Source: Janthinobacterium sp. TB1-E2
Lineage (GTDB): Bacteria > Pseudomonadota > Gammaproteobacteria > Burkholderiales > Burkholderiaceae_D
DNA: 64,000 bases
Reading direction: 5' to 3'
Assembly (NCBI RefSeq): GCF_036885605.1
Contig: NZ_CP142523.1
Span: forward strand, 1,736,001 to 1,800,000
Positions 52,200 to 60,401 of the stretch are shown here, in pieces. Each line of letters begins with the position of its first letter. Position 1 is the first letter of the stretch. A model generated the notes under the pieces. That model did no database searches, was not told the origin of the DNA, and saw only the letters and a list, made by a program, of their open reading frames with translations. The translations under genes and the position numbers were made by a program.

Positions 52200-53765
52200 C
52201 TACAGCTGCGACTCGATCGGCAGCCAGCGCATCACCGACACCAGCGTGCGGCGCCAGAAGCCCGTTTCCGGGTCCTGCGTCCACACCTTGGCGGGCTCTT
52301 CGGTAGCGTCGGACCAGCGCAGGGCGCCGTTGTCGAGGAACAATCGGTAGCTGGTGTCGCTCGCCGTCGAGTGCAGGAACAGCGTGCGCATGTCGGTCGC
52401 CAGCGCGGCGTCGTCGAACAGCACGCCCATTTCCGTGTTCAGCTGGGCCGAGCGCGGGTCGAGGTTGAAGGAGCCGACGAAGCCCCGCTGACCGTCCACC
52501 ACCACGGCCTTGGTATGCAGGCTGGCGCGGCTCGAGCCCATCAGGCTGATGCGCTTGCGGTGCTGGGTCTTCAATTCAAACAGGTCGACGCCGCCGCCCA
52601 GCAGCATCTGGCGGTAGCGCGCATAACCCGCATGGACGAGGGCCACGTCGGTGGCGGCCAGCGAGTTGGTCAGCACCTGGACCTTGACGCCGGCGGCGAC
52701 CTTGCCGGCCAGGGTCTGCGTCAGCTCCGCGCCGGGCACAAAATAGGGTGAGGTCAGCAGCGCTTCCTCGCGCGCGTTCGTCAGCAGGGGTAGCAAGCTG
52801 TGCATGAGCCAGTGCTCGCTGCGCTGCAAACTGGCTATGGGCGCGGCTTTTTCCGGCGGATCCGACAATACTTGCACTTGGGTACTCCAGTGCAGGCGCA
52901 CCCGGCCATCGAGGTGGGCCTGCAGCTGGCCCGCATCGGTCAGCTGGCGCAGGTAGGGCGAGGCGCCCAGTTCGCCCGTGAGCGCGTCGAGGCGGGCGCG
53001 CACAGCCTGCAGTTCAGCCGCACCCGCATCCTTGCCTTCGTGCAAGGCACCGATGGGGATGACGGCGCGGCTGTTCCAGAAGCGGTCGAAGATGTCGCTC
53101 GTCTGCCGCACGGCGGGCCCCACCAGCAGCAAGTCGGCATCCTGGAAATTGACTTGTTCGGCGGCATCGAAGTATTCGTCGCCGATATTGCGCCCGCCGA
53201 CGAGGGCGACCCTGCCGTCGACGATCCAGGCCTTGTTGTGCATGCGCCGGTTCAGGCTGACGGCGCGCAAGGCCATTTCCACGGCACGCATCCAGATACC
53301 GTCGCGGTTGCGGCCCGGATTGAAGATGCGCACATCGATCAGCGGATGGCTGTCGAGCGCGAGGATGGCCGCGTCCTGGCCCCGTGCGTTGATATCGTCG
53401 AGCAGGACGCGCACGCGCACGCCGCGGTCGGCCGCGCGCAGCAGTTCGCGCACCAGCAGGCGTCCCGTCACGTCGTTATGCCAGATGTAGTATTGCAGGT
53501 CGAGACTGCGGCCCGCTTCGCGCGCGCTCAGGGCGCGCAGGGCGAACGCTTCCAGATTGTCGTCGATCAGGGCCGTGCCGCTGTGGTCCGGGCGTTGCGC
53601 CAGCTGCGGTGCCAGCACGCGGTCGAGCAGGGTGGCATCGATCGCCACGGGCAAGGCCGTGCCCGGCGCCCCCAGCGAGCGTTCGGCGAAGCGCCCGTAG
53701 CTGTACAGGGCGGCGATGCTGAGCACGGCAAACAAGGTGGCCAGCAGCAGCAATTTGACGAGCAT
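52200..53765 (-). CDS. Phospholipase D-family cardiolipin synthase (ClsC/YmdC-like)
   Basis: A 521-residue protein with an N-terminal membrane anchor (MLVKLLLLATLFAVLSIAAL) and two HKD motifs: HNKAWIVDGRVALVGGRN near residue 210 and HTKAVVVDGQRGFVGSFN near residue 420. QYYIWHND is typical of the ClsC group. It would condense phosphatidylglycerol with phosphatidylethanolamine or another PG. No ribosome site distinguishes the start: ATG at 53765 begins the anchor, whereas the frame is open to a GTG at 53885. Confidence 0.87.
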   Translation of the reverse strand: MLVKLLLLATLFAVLSIAALYSYGRFAERSLGAPGTALPVAIDATLLDRVLAPQLAQRPDHSGTALIDDNLEAFALRALSAREAGRSLDLQYYIWHNDVTGRLLVRELLRAADRGVRVRVLLDDINARGQDAAILALDSHPLIDVRIFNPGRNRDGIWMRAVEMALRAVSLNRRMHNKAWIVDGRVALVGGRNIGDEYFDAAEQVNFQDADLLLVGPAVRQTSDIFDRFWNSRAVIPIGALHEGKDAGAAELQAVRARLDALTGELGASPYLRQLTDAGQLQAHLDGRVRLHWSTQVQVLSDPPEKAAPIASLQRSEHWLMHSLLPLLTNAREEALLTSPYFVPGAELTQTLAGKVAAGVKVQVLTNSLAATDVALVHAGYARYRQMLLGGGVDLFELKTQHRKRISLMGSSRASLHTKAVVVDGQRGFVGSFNLDPRSAQLNTEMGVLFDDAALATDMRTLFLHSTASDTSYRLFLDNGALRWSDATEEPAKVWTQDPETGFWRRTLVSVMRWLPIESQL

Positions 53766-53965
53766 GCGGCGCACCGTCAGCGGACCGCGCGCAGGCTGCG
53801 GCGTGCGGAGTGAAGGGTGGTCAGGCGCATGCGGTGTCTTTCGTGAGCGGGGCAGTGGCCGATTGTAGCAGTTTCTATAACGCACGATTTTCGTCCAGGA
53901 ACATCCTTGCCCGTCGTCAAAAATGCGAGAATGGCCAGCTCAATCAATCACCGGGGGATGCACGC

Positions 53966-55321
53966 ATGGGACGGATTTTGACGGCAATGACGGCAGCAAT
54001 GCTGTCGGCGGGCGCGGCGGCGGCGCCGGGCGCCGAACCGGCGCAGCAGCAGATCAGGCAGGTGGTGGCCGACATTTCGCCGCAGCGCATCGAGGCGCAT
54101 GTGCGCAGGCTCGTGGGCTTCCAGACGCGGCATACGATGTCCGATACCGTGTCCGACACGCGCGGCATCGGCGCGGCCCGGCGCTGGATCAAGGCCGAGC
54201 TGGAGCGCTGCGGCGCGCAGGCGGGCGGTCGGTTGCAGGTGGCGTTCGACAGCCATATCGCACCCATATCGAAACGCATTGCGCGGCCGACGGACATCGT
54301 CAACGTGGTGGCGACCTTGCCGGGCAGCCAGCCGCAGTCGGCCGGGCGCATCTATGTCGTCAGCGGCCATTACGACTCGCGCGCCACCGACGTGATGGAT
54401 GCGCAGGGCGACGCGCCTGGCGCCAACGACGACGCGTCCGGTACGGCGGCCGTGATCGAGATGGCTTGTGCGATGGCGCGCTACCAGTTCGACGCCACCA
54501 TCGTCTTCATGGCCGTGGCGGCCGAGGAACAGGGACTATTGGGTTCCGGCCATTGGGCGCAGCAGGCAAAATTGAAAAATCTCAACATCGCCGGCATGCT
54601 CAATAACGACATCATCGGCAGTTCGCGCGCGGAAGACGGCACGGTCGATGGCGGCCAGGTGCGCCTGTTTGCCGAAGGCATCCCGGCCGTGAAGGAGATG
54701 AGCGACGGCGTGCGCGCCCTGGTGGCGACGGGCGGCGAAAACGATTCGATTTCGCGCCAGCTGGCGCGCCATGTGAAACAGGTGGGCGAGCGCTATGTGC
54801 CCGGCTTTACGGTCAACGTCATCCAGCGCGCCGACCGCTACCTGCGCGGCGGCGACCATATGCCTTTCCTCGCGCAAGGGTACGCGGCGCTGCGTTTCAC
54901 GGAACCGCACGAAGATTTTGCCCATCAGCACCAGGATGTACGCGTGGAAAACGGCGTGCAGTACGGCGACTTGCCGCAATTCGTTGACTATGACTACGTG
55001 GCGAAAGTGGCGCGCGTAAATGCGGCGGCGCTCGCGTCGCTGGCCCTGGCGCCGGCCGCGCCCGCCGGCGTGCAGGTGCGCACGGCCCAGCTGGAAAACG
55101 CCACCTCGCTGGTCTGGCAGCCGAATACGGAACCGGACCTGGCCGGTTACCGCATCGTCTGGCGCGCCACGACGGCGGACCAGTGGCAGGGCGCACAGGA
55201 CGTGGGCAATGTCACCGAAGCCAGGGTCAAGCTGTCGAAAGACAACTATTTCTTTGGCGTCCAGGCCATCGACCGCGACGGCAATGTCAGCGTGGCCACG
55301 TATCCCATGCCCTTGCGTTAG
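53966..55321 (+). CDS. M28-family zinc aminopeptidase, exported
   Basis: A 451-residue peptidase. The signal peptide ends near SAGAAAAPGAEP. Dizinc ligands are in SGHYDSR (His), GANDDASGTA (Asp), AAEEQGLLGS (catalytic Glu pair), NNDIIG (Asp) and TEPHEDFAHQH (His). A C-terminal fibronectin-III-like domain (about 365-450, GVQVRTAQLENATSLVWQPN) follows, a common accessory in secreted M28 peptidases. The start is at MGRILTAMTAAML after GGGGGATGCACGC. It converges on the flavoprotein gene with a four-base overlap. Confidence 0.88.
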   Translation: MGRILTAMTAAMLSAGAAAAPGAEPAQQQIRQVVADISPQRIEAHVRRLVGFQTRHTMSDTVSDTRGIGAARRWIKAELERCGAQAGGRLQVAFDSHIAPISKRIARPTDIVNVVATLPGSQPQSAGRIYVVSGHYDSRATDVMDAQGDAPGANDDASGTAAVIEMACAMARYQFDATIVFMAVAAEEQGLLGSGHWAQQAKLKNLNIAGMLNNDIIGSSRAEDGTVDGGQVRLFAEGIPAVKEMSDGVRALVATGGENDSISRQLARHVKQVGERYVPGFTVNVIQRADRYLRGGDHMPFLAQGYAALRFTEPHEDFAHQHQDVRVENGVQYGDLPQFVDYDYVAKVARVNAAALASLALAPAAPAGVQVRTAQLENATSLVWQPNTEPDLAGYRIVWRATTADQWQGAQDVGNVTEARVKLSKDNYFFGVQAIDRDGNVSVATYPMPLR

Positions 55322-57075
55322 GCGCTGTTGACGGGCAGGCGCGCAAGAAAGCCGTGAATCTGGGAAACGACGGCAGCGCCTTCGCCGACGGCGGCGGCCA
55401 CGCGCTTGGTGGAGCCGGCCCGCACGTCGCCGATGGCAAACACGCCCGGTACGCTCGTTTCCAGCGCGGCCCGGTCGGGCAAGTCTGGCGGATAGATTGC
55501 GTGGCCGTGGGCGCGGCATTCGGCGCGCGTGACATCGAAGCCCGTGCGGATAAAGCCCTGTTCGTCGACGGCCACGGCGCAGTCGTGCAGCCAGTCCGTG
55601 TTCGGGTCGGCGCCGACGAAAAGAAACACGCGGCGCACGGCGCAATCGGCTTCCTCGCCCGTGCGGTTGTTGCGCCAGCGCACCTCCGTCAAGCCATCGT
55701 CGTCGCCTTCGAGGGCGATGATTTCCGTGTGCGTGTGCAAGGTGATGTTGGGCGTGGCGGCGATGCGCTCGATCAGGTAGCTCGACATGCTGGCCGCCAG
55801 GCCTTCGCCGCGGATCACCATGTGGACCTTGGCGGCGTGGCCGGATAGAAACACGGCCGCCTGGCCGGCCGAATTGCCGCCGCCGACGAGGATGATCTCT
55901 TCCTGCCTGCACAGCTTGGCTTCGATGGGCGAGGCCCAGTAATACACGCCCCGTCCTTCATACGTTTTCAGGTTGGCCAGCGAGGGGCGGCGATAGCGTG
56001 CGCCGCACGACAGCACGACCGTGCGGGCGCGTACCTGCGTGCCGTCGCACAGATTGACGCGCAGGGGCCACGTGTCGCACAGCAGGTTGGTGGCGCTGGC
56101 CGGCGTGGCGATCTCGACGCCGAACTTTTGCGCCTGCACATAGGCGCGTCCCGCCAGCGCGCGGCCGGAGATGCCGGTGGGAAAACCCAGGTAATTTTCA
56201 ATGCGCGCGCTGGCGCCTGCCTGGCCGCCGTACGCGCGTTGCTCGAGCGCCAGGACCGATAGCCCTTCGGACGCCGCATACACGGCCGTGGCCAGGCCGG
56301 CGGGTCCGGCGCCGACCACCAGCACGTCGAAGATCTTGTCGCCGGACAAATCGGGCAGCATGCCCAGGCAGCGTCCCAGTTCCGCATTGCCGGGATTTTT
56401 CATGATCTTGCCGTCAGGGCAGACGACCAGCGGCCATTCCTGCGGCGTGGGCTGGTAGCGCTCGGCCAGCGCGGCGGCGGCCGCATCCGTGGCTGGATCG
56501 AGCACCGTGTGCGGGTGCCCATTGCTCGACAGAAAACTTTGCAGGTGGAACAGATTGCCATTGCCGCGCGGTCCCACCAGCACGGGACCGCCTGAATTCG
56601 ATTCGATCAGCGCCACGCGGCGCAGGATCAGGGCGCGCACGATGCGTTCGCCCATTTCCGCCTCGGCCACGATCAATGCGCGCAGGGATTCCGAACTGAT
56701 GTCGAGCAATTCCACGGCGCCGACGGCGCTGCCGTTGACGAGGGTGGGGCGGCCCGACAATTGCGCCACCTCGGCAATGAAGTGGCCGACGCCCACTTCG
56801 CGCAGCACGGACGCCTGTCCCAGCACTTCGTGGCGCTTGATGCTGACCCGTCCGGACAGTATCACCAGCATGCCGAAGCTGCTGCTGCCGGCCTCGAACA
56901 GCGTCTCGCCATCGGCAAAATGATGGCGCGTGCCATAACGCTGCAAGCGCTGCAGTTCGGGTCCAGTGAAGACGGGCGAGATCTGATGGCTGCGGCCATG
57001 CAAGTCGAGCGTGGCGAACTGGACGGGATCGTCCTGCGTCGTTTCGGGAATGAATTCGGGTGTGCTGCTGGCCAT
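55318..57075 (-). CDS. Cyclic-nucleotide-domain flavoprotein, thioredoxin-reductase-like, lacking the redox CxxC
   Basis: A 585-residue fusion. Residues about 20-150 form a cNMP-binding fold (FADGETLFEAGSSSFGMLVILSGRVSI, then GVGHFIAEVAQLSGRP). A linker about 160-250 resembles a thioredoxin-fold-like segment found in this architecture (ALILRRVALIESNSGG...). The C-terminal TrxR-like domain has FAD motif VVGAGPAGLATAVYAAS, NAD motif VGGGNSAGQAAVFLS and GVFAIGDVRAGSTKRVAAAVGEG. Where TrxB has CATCDG this protein has YYWASPIEA, so the dithiol is absent. Its partner is unknown. Upstream 57076-57327 holds no gene. Confidence 0.88.
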   Translation of the reverse strand: MASSTPEFIPETTQDDPVQFATLDLHGRSHQISPVFTGPELQRLQRYGTRHHFADGETLFEAGSSSFGMLVILSGRVSIKRHEVLGQASVLREVGVGHFIAEVAQLSGRPTLVNGSAVGAVELLDISSESLRALIVAEAEMGERIVRALILRRVALIESNSGGPVLVGPRGNGNLFHLQSFLSSNGHPHTVLDPATDAAAAALAERYQPTPQEWPLVVCPDGKIMKNPGNAELGRCLGMLPDLSGDKIFDVLVVGAGPAGLATAVYAASEGLSVLALEQRAYGGQAGASARIENYLGFPTGISGRALAGRAYVQAQKFGVEIATPASATNLLCDTWPLRVNLCDGTQVRARTVVLSCGARYRRPSLANLKTYEGRGVYYWASPIEAKLCRQEEIILVGGGNSAGQAAVFLSGHAAKVHMVIRGEGLAASMSSYLIERIAATPNITLHTHTEIIALEGDDDGLTEVRWRNNRTGEEADCAVRRVFLFVGADPNTDWLHDCAVAVDEQGFIRTGFDVTRAECRAHGHAIYPPDLPDRAALETSVPGVFAIGDVRAGSTKRVAAAVGEGAAVVSQIHGFLARLPVNSA

Positions 57076-57327
57076 GGCGAGTCCGTTCGGAGGCTGAATA
57101 AGCAAATAACAAAAATAACTAATAGTGACGAGTCTAGCGCATGCGGTGCGCGCTTGCCGCAATACCCCTTGCGCACGCCCGGAAATGGCAGCGCGGCAGG
57201 CGCCATGCGGCCAGTGGCGGCGCAGCCGGACGCACAAACGGGCCCGGCGGCTGCCGCCGATCAGCGATACGCCGTCCAGCATCTCATATTAGAATGGGTC
57301 TTTGTTGAATCTACTCAAACAGACACG

Positions 57328-58230
57328 ATGGCTTACAAGACACTTGAAGATACGATAGGCAATACCCCGCTGGTGCAGCTGACGCGCTTGCCGGGTGCCG
57401 ATGCGCTTGCGCGCAACAACGTCATCCTGGGCAAGCTGGAGGGCAATAATCCGGCTGGCTCCGTGAAGGACCGCGCGGCGATGTCCATGCTCAAGCGCGC
57501 TGAAGAGCGCGGCGTCATCAAGCCCGGCGACACCCTGATCGAGGCGACCAGCGGCAATACGGGCATTGCGCTGGCCATGGCCGCCGCCTTGCGCGGCTAC
57601 AAGATGCTGCTCCTGATGCCCGATAACCTGAGCGTGGAGCGTCGCCAGAGCATGGCCGCCTACGGCGCCGACATTTTATTGACGCCGAAGACGGGCGGCA
57701 TGGAATATGCGCGCGACCTGGCCGAACAGATGCAGAAGGATGGCCGCGGCGTGATCCTCGACCAGTTCGCCAACGAAGACAATTCGCGCGCCCACTATGA
57801 AAGCACGGGCCCGGAAATCTGGCGCGATACGGAAGGGCGCGTCACGCACTTCGTCAGCGCCATGGGCACGACGGGCACCATCATGGGCGTGTCGCGCTAT
57901 TTGAAGGAACAGAATCCCGCCATCCAGATCATCGGCGCCCAGCCTGAGGAAGGTTCGCAGATTCCCGGCATCCGCAAGTGGCCGGAAGCGTACTTGCCGA
58001 AAATCTACGACAAGTCGCGCGTGGACCAGGTGGAATACGTGAGCCAGGGCGTGGCCGAGCGCATGGCGCGCAGCCTGGCGGCGGAAGAGGGCTTGTTCTG
58101 CGGCATCTCTGCAGCCGGCGCGTGCGAAATCGCGCTGCGCATTTCACAGACGGTGGAAAATGCGACCATCGTGTTTGTCGTGTGCGACCGCGGCGACCGC
58201 TATCTCTCGACCGGCGTGTTTCCTGCTTGA
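57328..58230 (+). CDS. cysM: Cysteine synthase B
   Basis: A 300-residue PLP enzyme: EDTIGNTPLVQL, the PLP lysine in NPAGSVKDRAA, phosphate loop TSGNTGIALA, and GTTGTIMGVSRYLKE. The C-terminal CGISAAGACEIAL fits CysM rather than CysK. It makes cysteine from O-acetylserine and sulfide or thiosulfate. The start at MAYKTLEDTIGN is chosen; the longer frame to the left is antisense to the flavoprotein. Confidence 0.94.
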   Translation: MAYKTLEDTIGNTPLVQLTRLPGADALARNNVILGKLEGNNPAGSVKDRAAMSMLKRAEERGVIKPGDTLIEATSGNTGIALAMAAALRGYKMLLLMPDNLSVERRQSMAAYGADILLTPKTGGMEYARDLAEQMQKDGRGVILDQFANEDNSRAHYESTGPEIWRDTEGRVTHFVSAMGTTGTIMGVSRYLKEQNPAIQIIGAQPEEGSQIPGIRKWPEAYLPKIYDKSRVDQVEYVSQGVAERMARSLAAEEGLFCGISAAGACEIALRISQTVENATIVFVVCDRGDRYLSTGVFPA

Positions 58231-58246
58231 TGCAGGACGCCCAACC

Positions 58247-58344
58247 AAACCTACTGCGCGGTGCGCTTTGCGGCCTGCGATGCTCACCGTACTAAAGTAC
58301 GGTTGCGCTTCTTAGCCACAAATCACTGCCGCTCGCTACGGTTT
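58247..58344. repeat. 98-bp palindromic element, family C copy 2
   Basis: It starts AAACCTACTGCGCGG and ends CGCTCGCTACGGTTT, with centre ACCGTAC-TAAA-GTACGGT. The flanks GACGCCC on the left and GGGCGTC on the right are complementary to each other but unlike the flanks of copy 1. It lies 17 bases after cysM and may act as its terminator. Confidence 0.85.
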
Positions 58345-58472
58345 TGTCGGGCGTCAATACAGCTTGGGAAATAAGGTAAGACGGGAAAATAATGTCGGCC
58401 AGAACGGCCTGAGAACTGCTGGAAATACCCCCTCCCCATGGCGGGGAGGGAAAACCTGCAAAACTGGCAGGA

Positions 58473-58805
58473 TCAGCCTTGTGGCGTTTCGCCTTCTTTT
58501 GGCTTGAATTGCTTGTCGCTGATACGGAATTTGTTACGACGGTCACCCATCAGGTAACGCAGGTCGCGGATGCTCAGGTCGCTGACTTCGTGCATGCGGA
58601 TCAGCAGCGATGCGCCGACCGGCAGGCGGTGGTGGCGGATTTTACTGATGACCGGTGGCGCCACTTCCAGCGCGCGGGACAAGGCTGCGTCGTTTTTCAG
58701 GCGCAGGTTTTCGATCAGGGTATCGAGCAGTCTGTTTGGGTTGTACTGAAGCAGATCGTCGGAGTCCGAATCGCTGTTCATATCAATGCCGACTTGGTTT
58801 GTCAT
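58473..58805 (-). CDS. Small HTH (Cro/CI-like) protein
   Basis: A 110-residue protein. An acidic Ser/Asp N-terminus (MNSDSDSDD) precedes a lambda-repressor-like helix-turn-helix: LLDTLIENLRLKNDAALSRALEVAPPVISKIRHHRLPVGASLLIRMHE in pieces, with the recognition helix near APPVISKIRHHR. A basic tail follows. The ribosome site AGAAGGAACAATAACATC supports the ATG chosen. It stands alone and may be a global regulator or a domesticated phage repressor. I know of no named homologue. Confidence 0.75.
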   Translation of the reverse strand: MTNQVGIDMNSDSDSDDLLQYNPNRLLDTLIENLRLKNDAALSRALEVAPPVISKIRHHRLPVGASLLIRMHEVSDLSIRDLRYLMGDRRNKFRISDKQFKPKEGETPQG

Positions 58806-59243
58806 GATGTTATTGTTCCTTCTGTAGTTGCACTGCAAAGTAAAAAACACTCGGAGCTCGCTCTTGCTGCGTTCATGTTCATTCTTTACTAAAAGGAACG
58901 AATTCACACACGGTACGATCCGGGATACAGTTTTTCATGATATATACACAATTGTACAACAGGATTCAATTTCAGGCGGGAAAGCCCAATAATCTTGCTT
59001 GGTACAGAACCGGTGTTGTCTAGCTGCAACACCTATTTATTCTTTATTATGCTCTATGATAGAACAAAAATTGTACTTTGACAAAAGTTAAGTATAAAAC
59101 CATTACTGCATTCCGTGCCGCACAAAGGCTGGCGAGCGAGGCTGGCACATGTTATCGGGCCTACCATAGACCTGTTTGCTGGTCGATTCAATATCCCTTA
59201 CGCTTTCTTACAAGTAATATTATAACTTTACACTGACTTTCGG
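58806..59243. other. AT-rich intergenic region between the HTH gene and mltB (438 bp)
   Basis: The base composition is far more A+T-rich than the rest of the window, with runs such as TTTATTCTTTATTATG near 59036. No open frame is convincing. It carries the predicted promoter of the HTH gene and thus a leader of about 245 bases. On the plus strand TTGTAC-N16-TATAAA (59071-59098) is also possible but faces mltB's 3' end. Confidence 0.6.
59056..59084 (-). promoter_or_regulatory. Predicted promoter of the HTH gene
   Basis: On the minus strand TTGTCA (59084-59079), a 17-base spacer and TATCAT (59061-59056). It would start a transcript about 240 bases before the HTH start codon. Confidence 0.4.
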
Positions 59244-60401
59244 TTAGCGTGCGCGCACTTGACTGATGGCTTTGCCCAAGTCGATCACTGACATGGCATA
59301 AAAATAACTTCTGTTGTACTGAGTTATAGCAAAGAAGTTATTGGTTGCCAAGTGATACTCAGTTGCTTCGGAACCATTTTGCAAGTCGATCAGGCCGAAC
59401 AGCATGTTCTGGGGCGTGGTCGGGGCGGCACTCACGCCGGCTTCCTGCAATTCCCCCAGCCGGTACTTCGCCTGCAAGCCCTGGCCGATGAACTTTTCCC
59501 ACGCGCGGCTGGCCGAGACGGTGACGGGATAGGTGCTGATGGCCGGATCATCGCGACGCCAGCCGTGCTCGACGAGGAAGTGCGCGACGCTGCCGATGGC
59601 GTCGGATGTGGAATTACGCAGGTCGATGTGGCTATCGCCATCGAAATCCACCGCATATTTCATGATGCTGCTAGGCATGAATTGTGGCAGGCCGATGGCG
59701 CCCGCATACGAGCCGAGCAGGGTCAGGGGATCGATGCCATCCTTGCGCGCGTACAGCAGCGCGTTTTCCAGCTCTCCCTTGAAAAATTCCATGCGCGCGG
59801 CGCGGGTCGGGCTTTCCGGATAGGAAAACGCGAGGGTCGTCAGTGCGTCGAGCACGCGGAAACGGCCCGTGTTGCGTCCATATACAGTTTCCACGCCGAT
59901 GATGCCGACGATGATCTCGGCCGGCACGCCATATTCGCGTTCGGCGCGCGCCAGCGCTTCCGCGTTCTCTTCCCAGAATTTCACGCCCGCATTGATGCGC
60001 ACCGGTTCGATGAAGCGGGAGCTGTACGCTTGCCAGTTCTTCGGCTTGCCGGGCGGCGCGGGCTTCATCAGTTGCACGGTCGACTCGACATAGCGGACCT
60101 TGCCGATCAGGGTATCGAGTTCGGCGCGGTCAAAGCCGTGTTTGGCGGACATGTCGTCGAGAAAGGAGCGTACTTCCTTCCAGTTGGCATAGTCGACAAA
60201 TTCGCCTTCGAAGTCGAATTTCGCCGGTGCCTTTTTGGCTGCTGCCTTGGCGGGCGGCGCCTTGGCCGCGCGCACGGCACGGGCGCGGTCGGCAGCGGAA
60301 ATATTGCTGTTTTCGCCAGCGTGCGCGGTGGCCAGGCACAGGGGAAGGGAGAGGAGCAGGGACAGGGCGGGGTATTTGATCGGTAACAAGGAGCGTCTCA
60401 T
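59244..60401 (-). CDS. mltB: Lytic murein transglycosylase B
   Basis: A 385-residue periplasmic MltB/Slt35-family enzyme. The signal peptide is cut after ATAHA; no lipobox. An Ala/Lys/Pro-rich stretch (about 40-62) precedes the catalytic domain, whose Glu is in IGVETVYGRNTGRF. GAIGLPQFMPSS and DFDGDSHIDL are family hallmarks. It cleaves MurNAc-GlcNAc with 1,6-anhydro product. The ATG at 60401 overlaps the upstream stop (ATGA); an ATG two codons earlier is possible. Confidence 0.93.
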   Translation of the reverse strand: MRRSLLPIKYPALSLLLSLPLCLATAHAGENSNISAADRARAVRAAKAPPAKAAAKKAPAKFDFEGEFVDYANWKEVRSFLDDMSAKHGFDRAELDTLIGKVRYVESTVQLMKPAPPGKPKNWQAYSSRFIEPVRINAGVKFWEENAEALARAEREYGVPAEIIVGIIGVETVYGRNTGRFRVLDALTTLAFSYPESPTRAARMEFFKGELENALLYARKDGIDPLTLLGSYAGAIGLPQFMPSSIMKYAVDFDGDSHIDLRNSTSDAIGSVAHFLVEHGWRRDDPAISTYPVTVSASRAWEKFIGQGLQAKYRLGELQEAGVSAAPTTPQNMLFGLIDLQNGSEATEYHLATNNFFAITQYNRSYFYAMSVIDLGKAISQVRAR

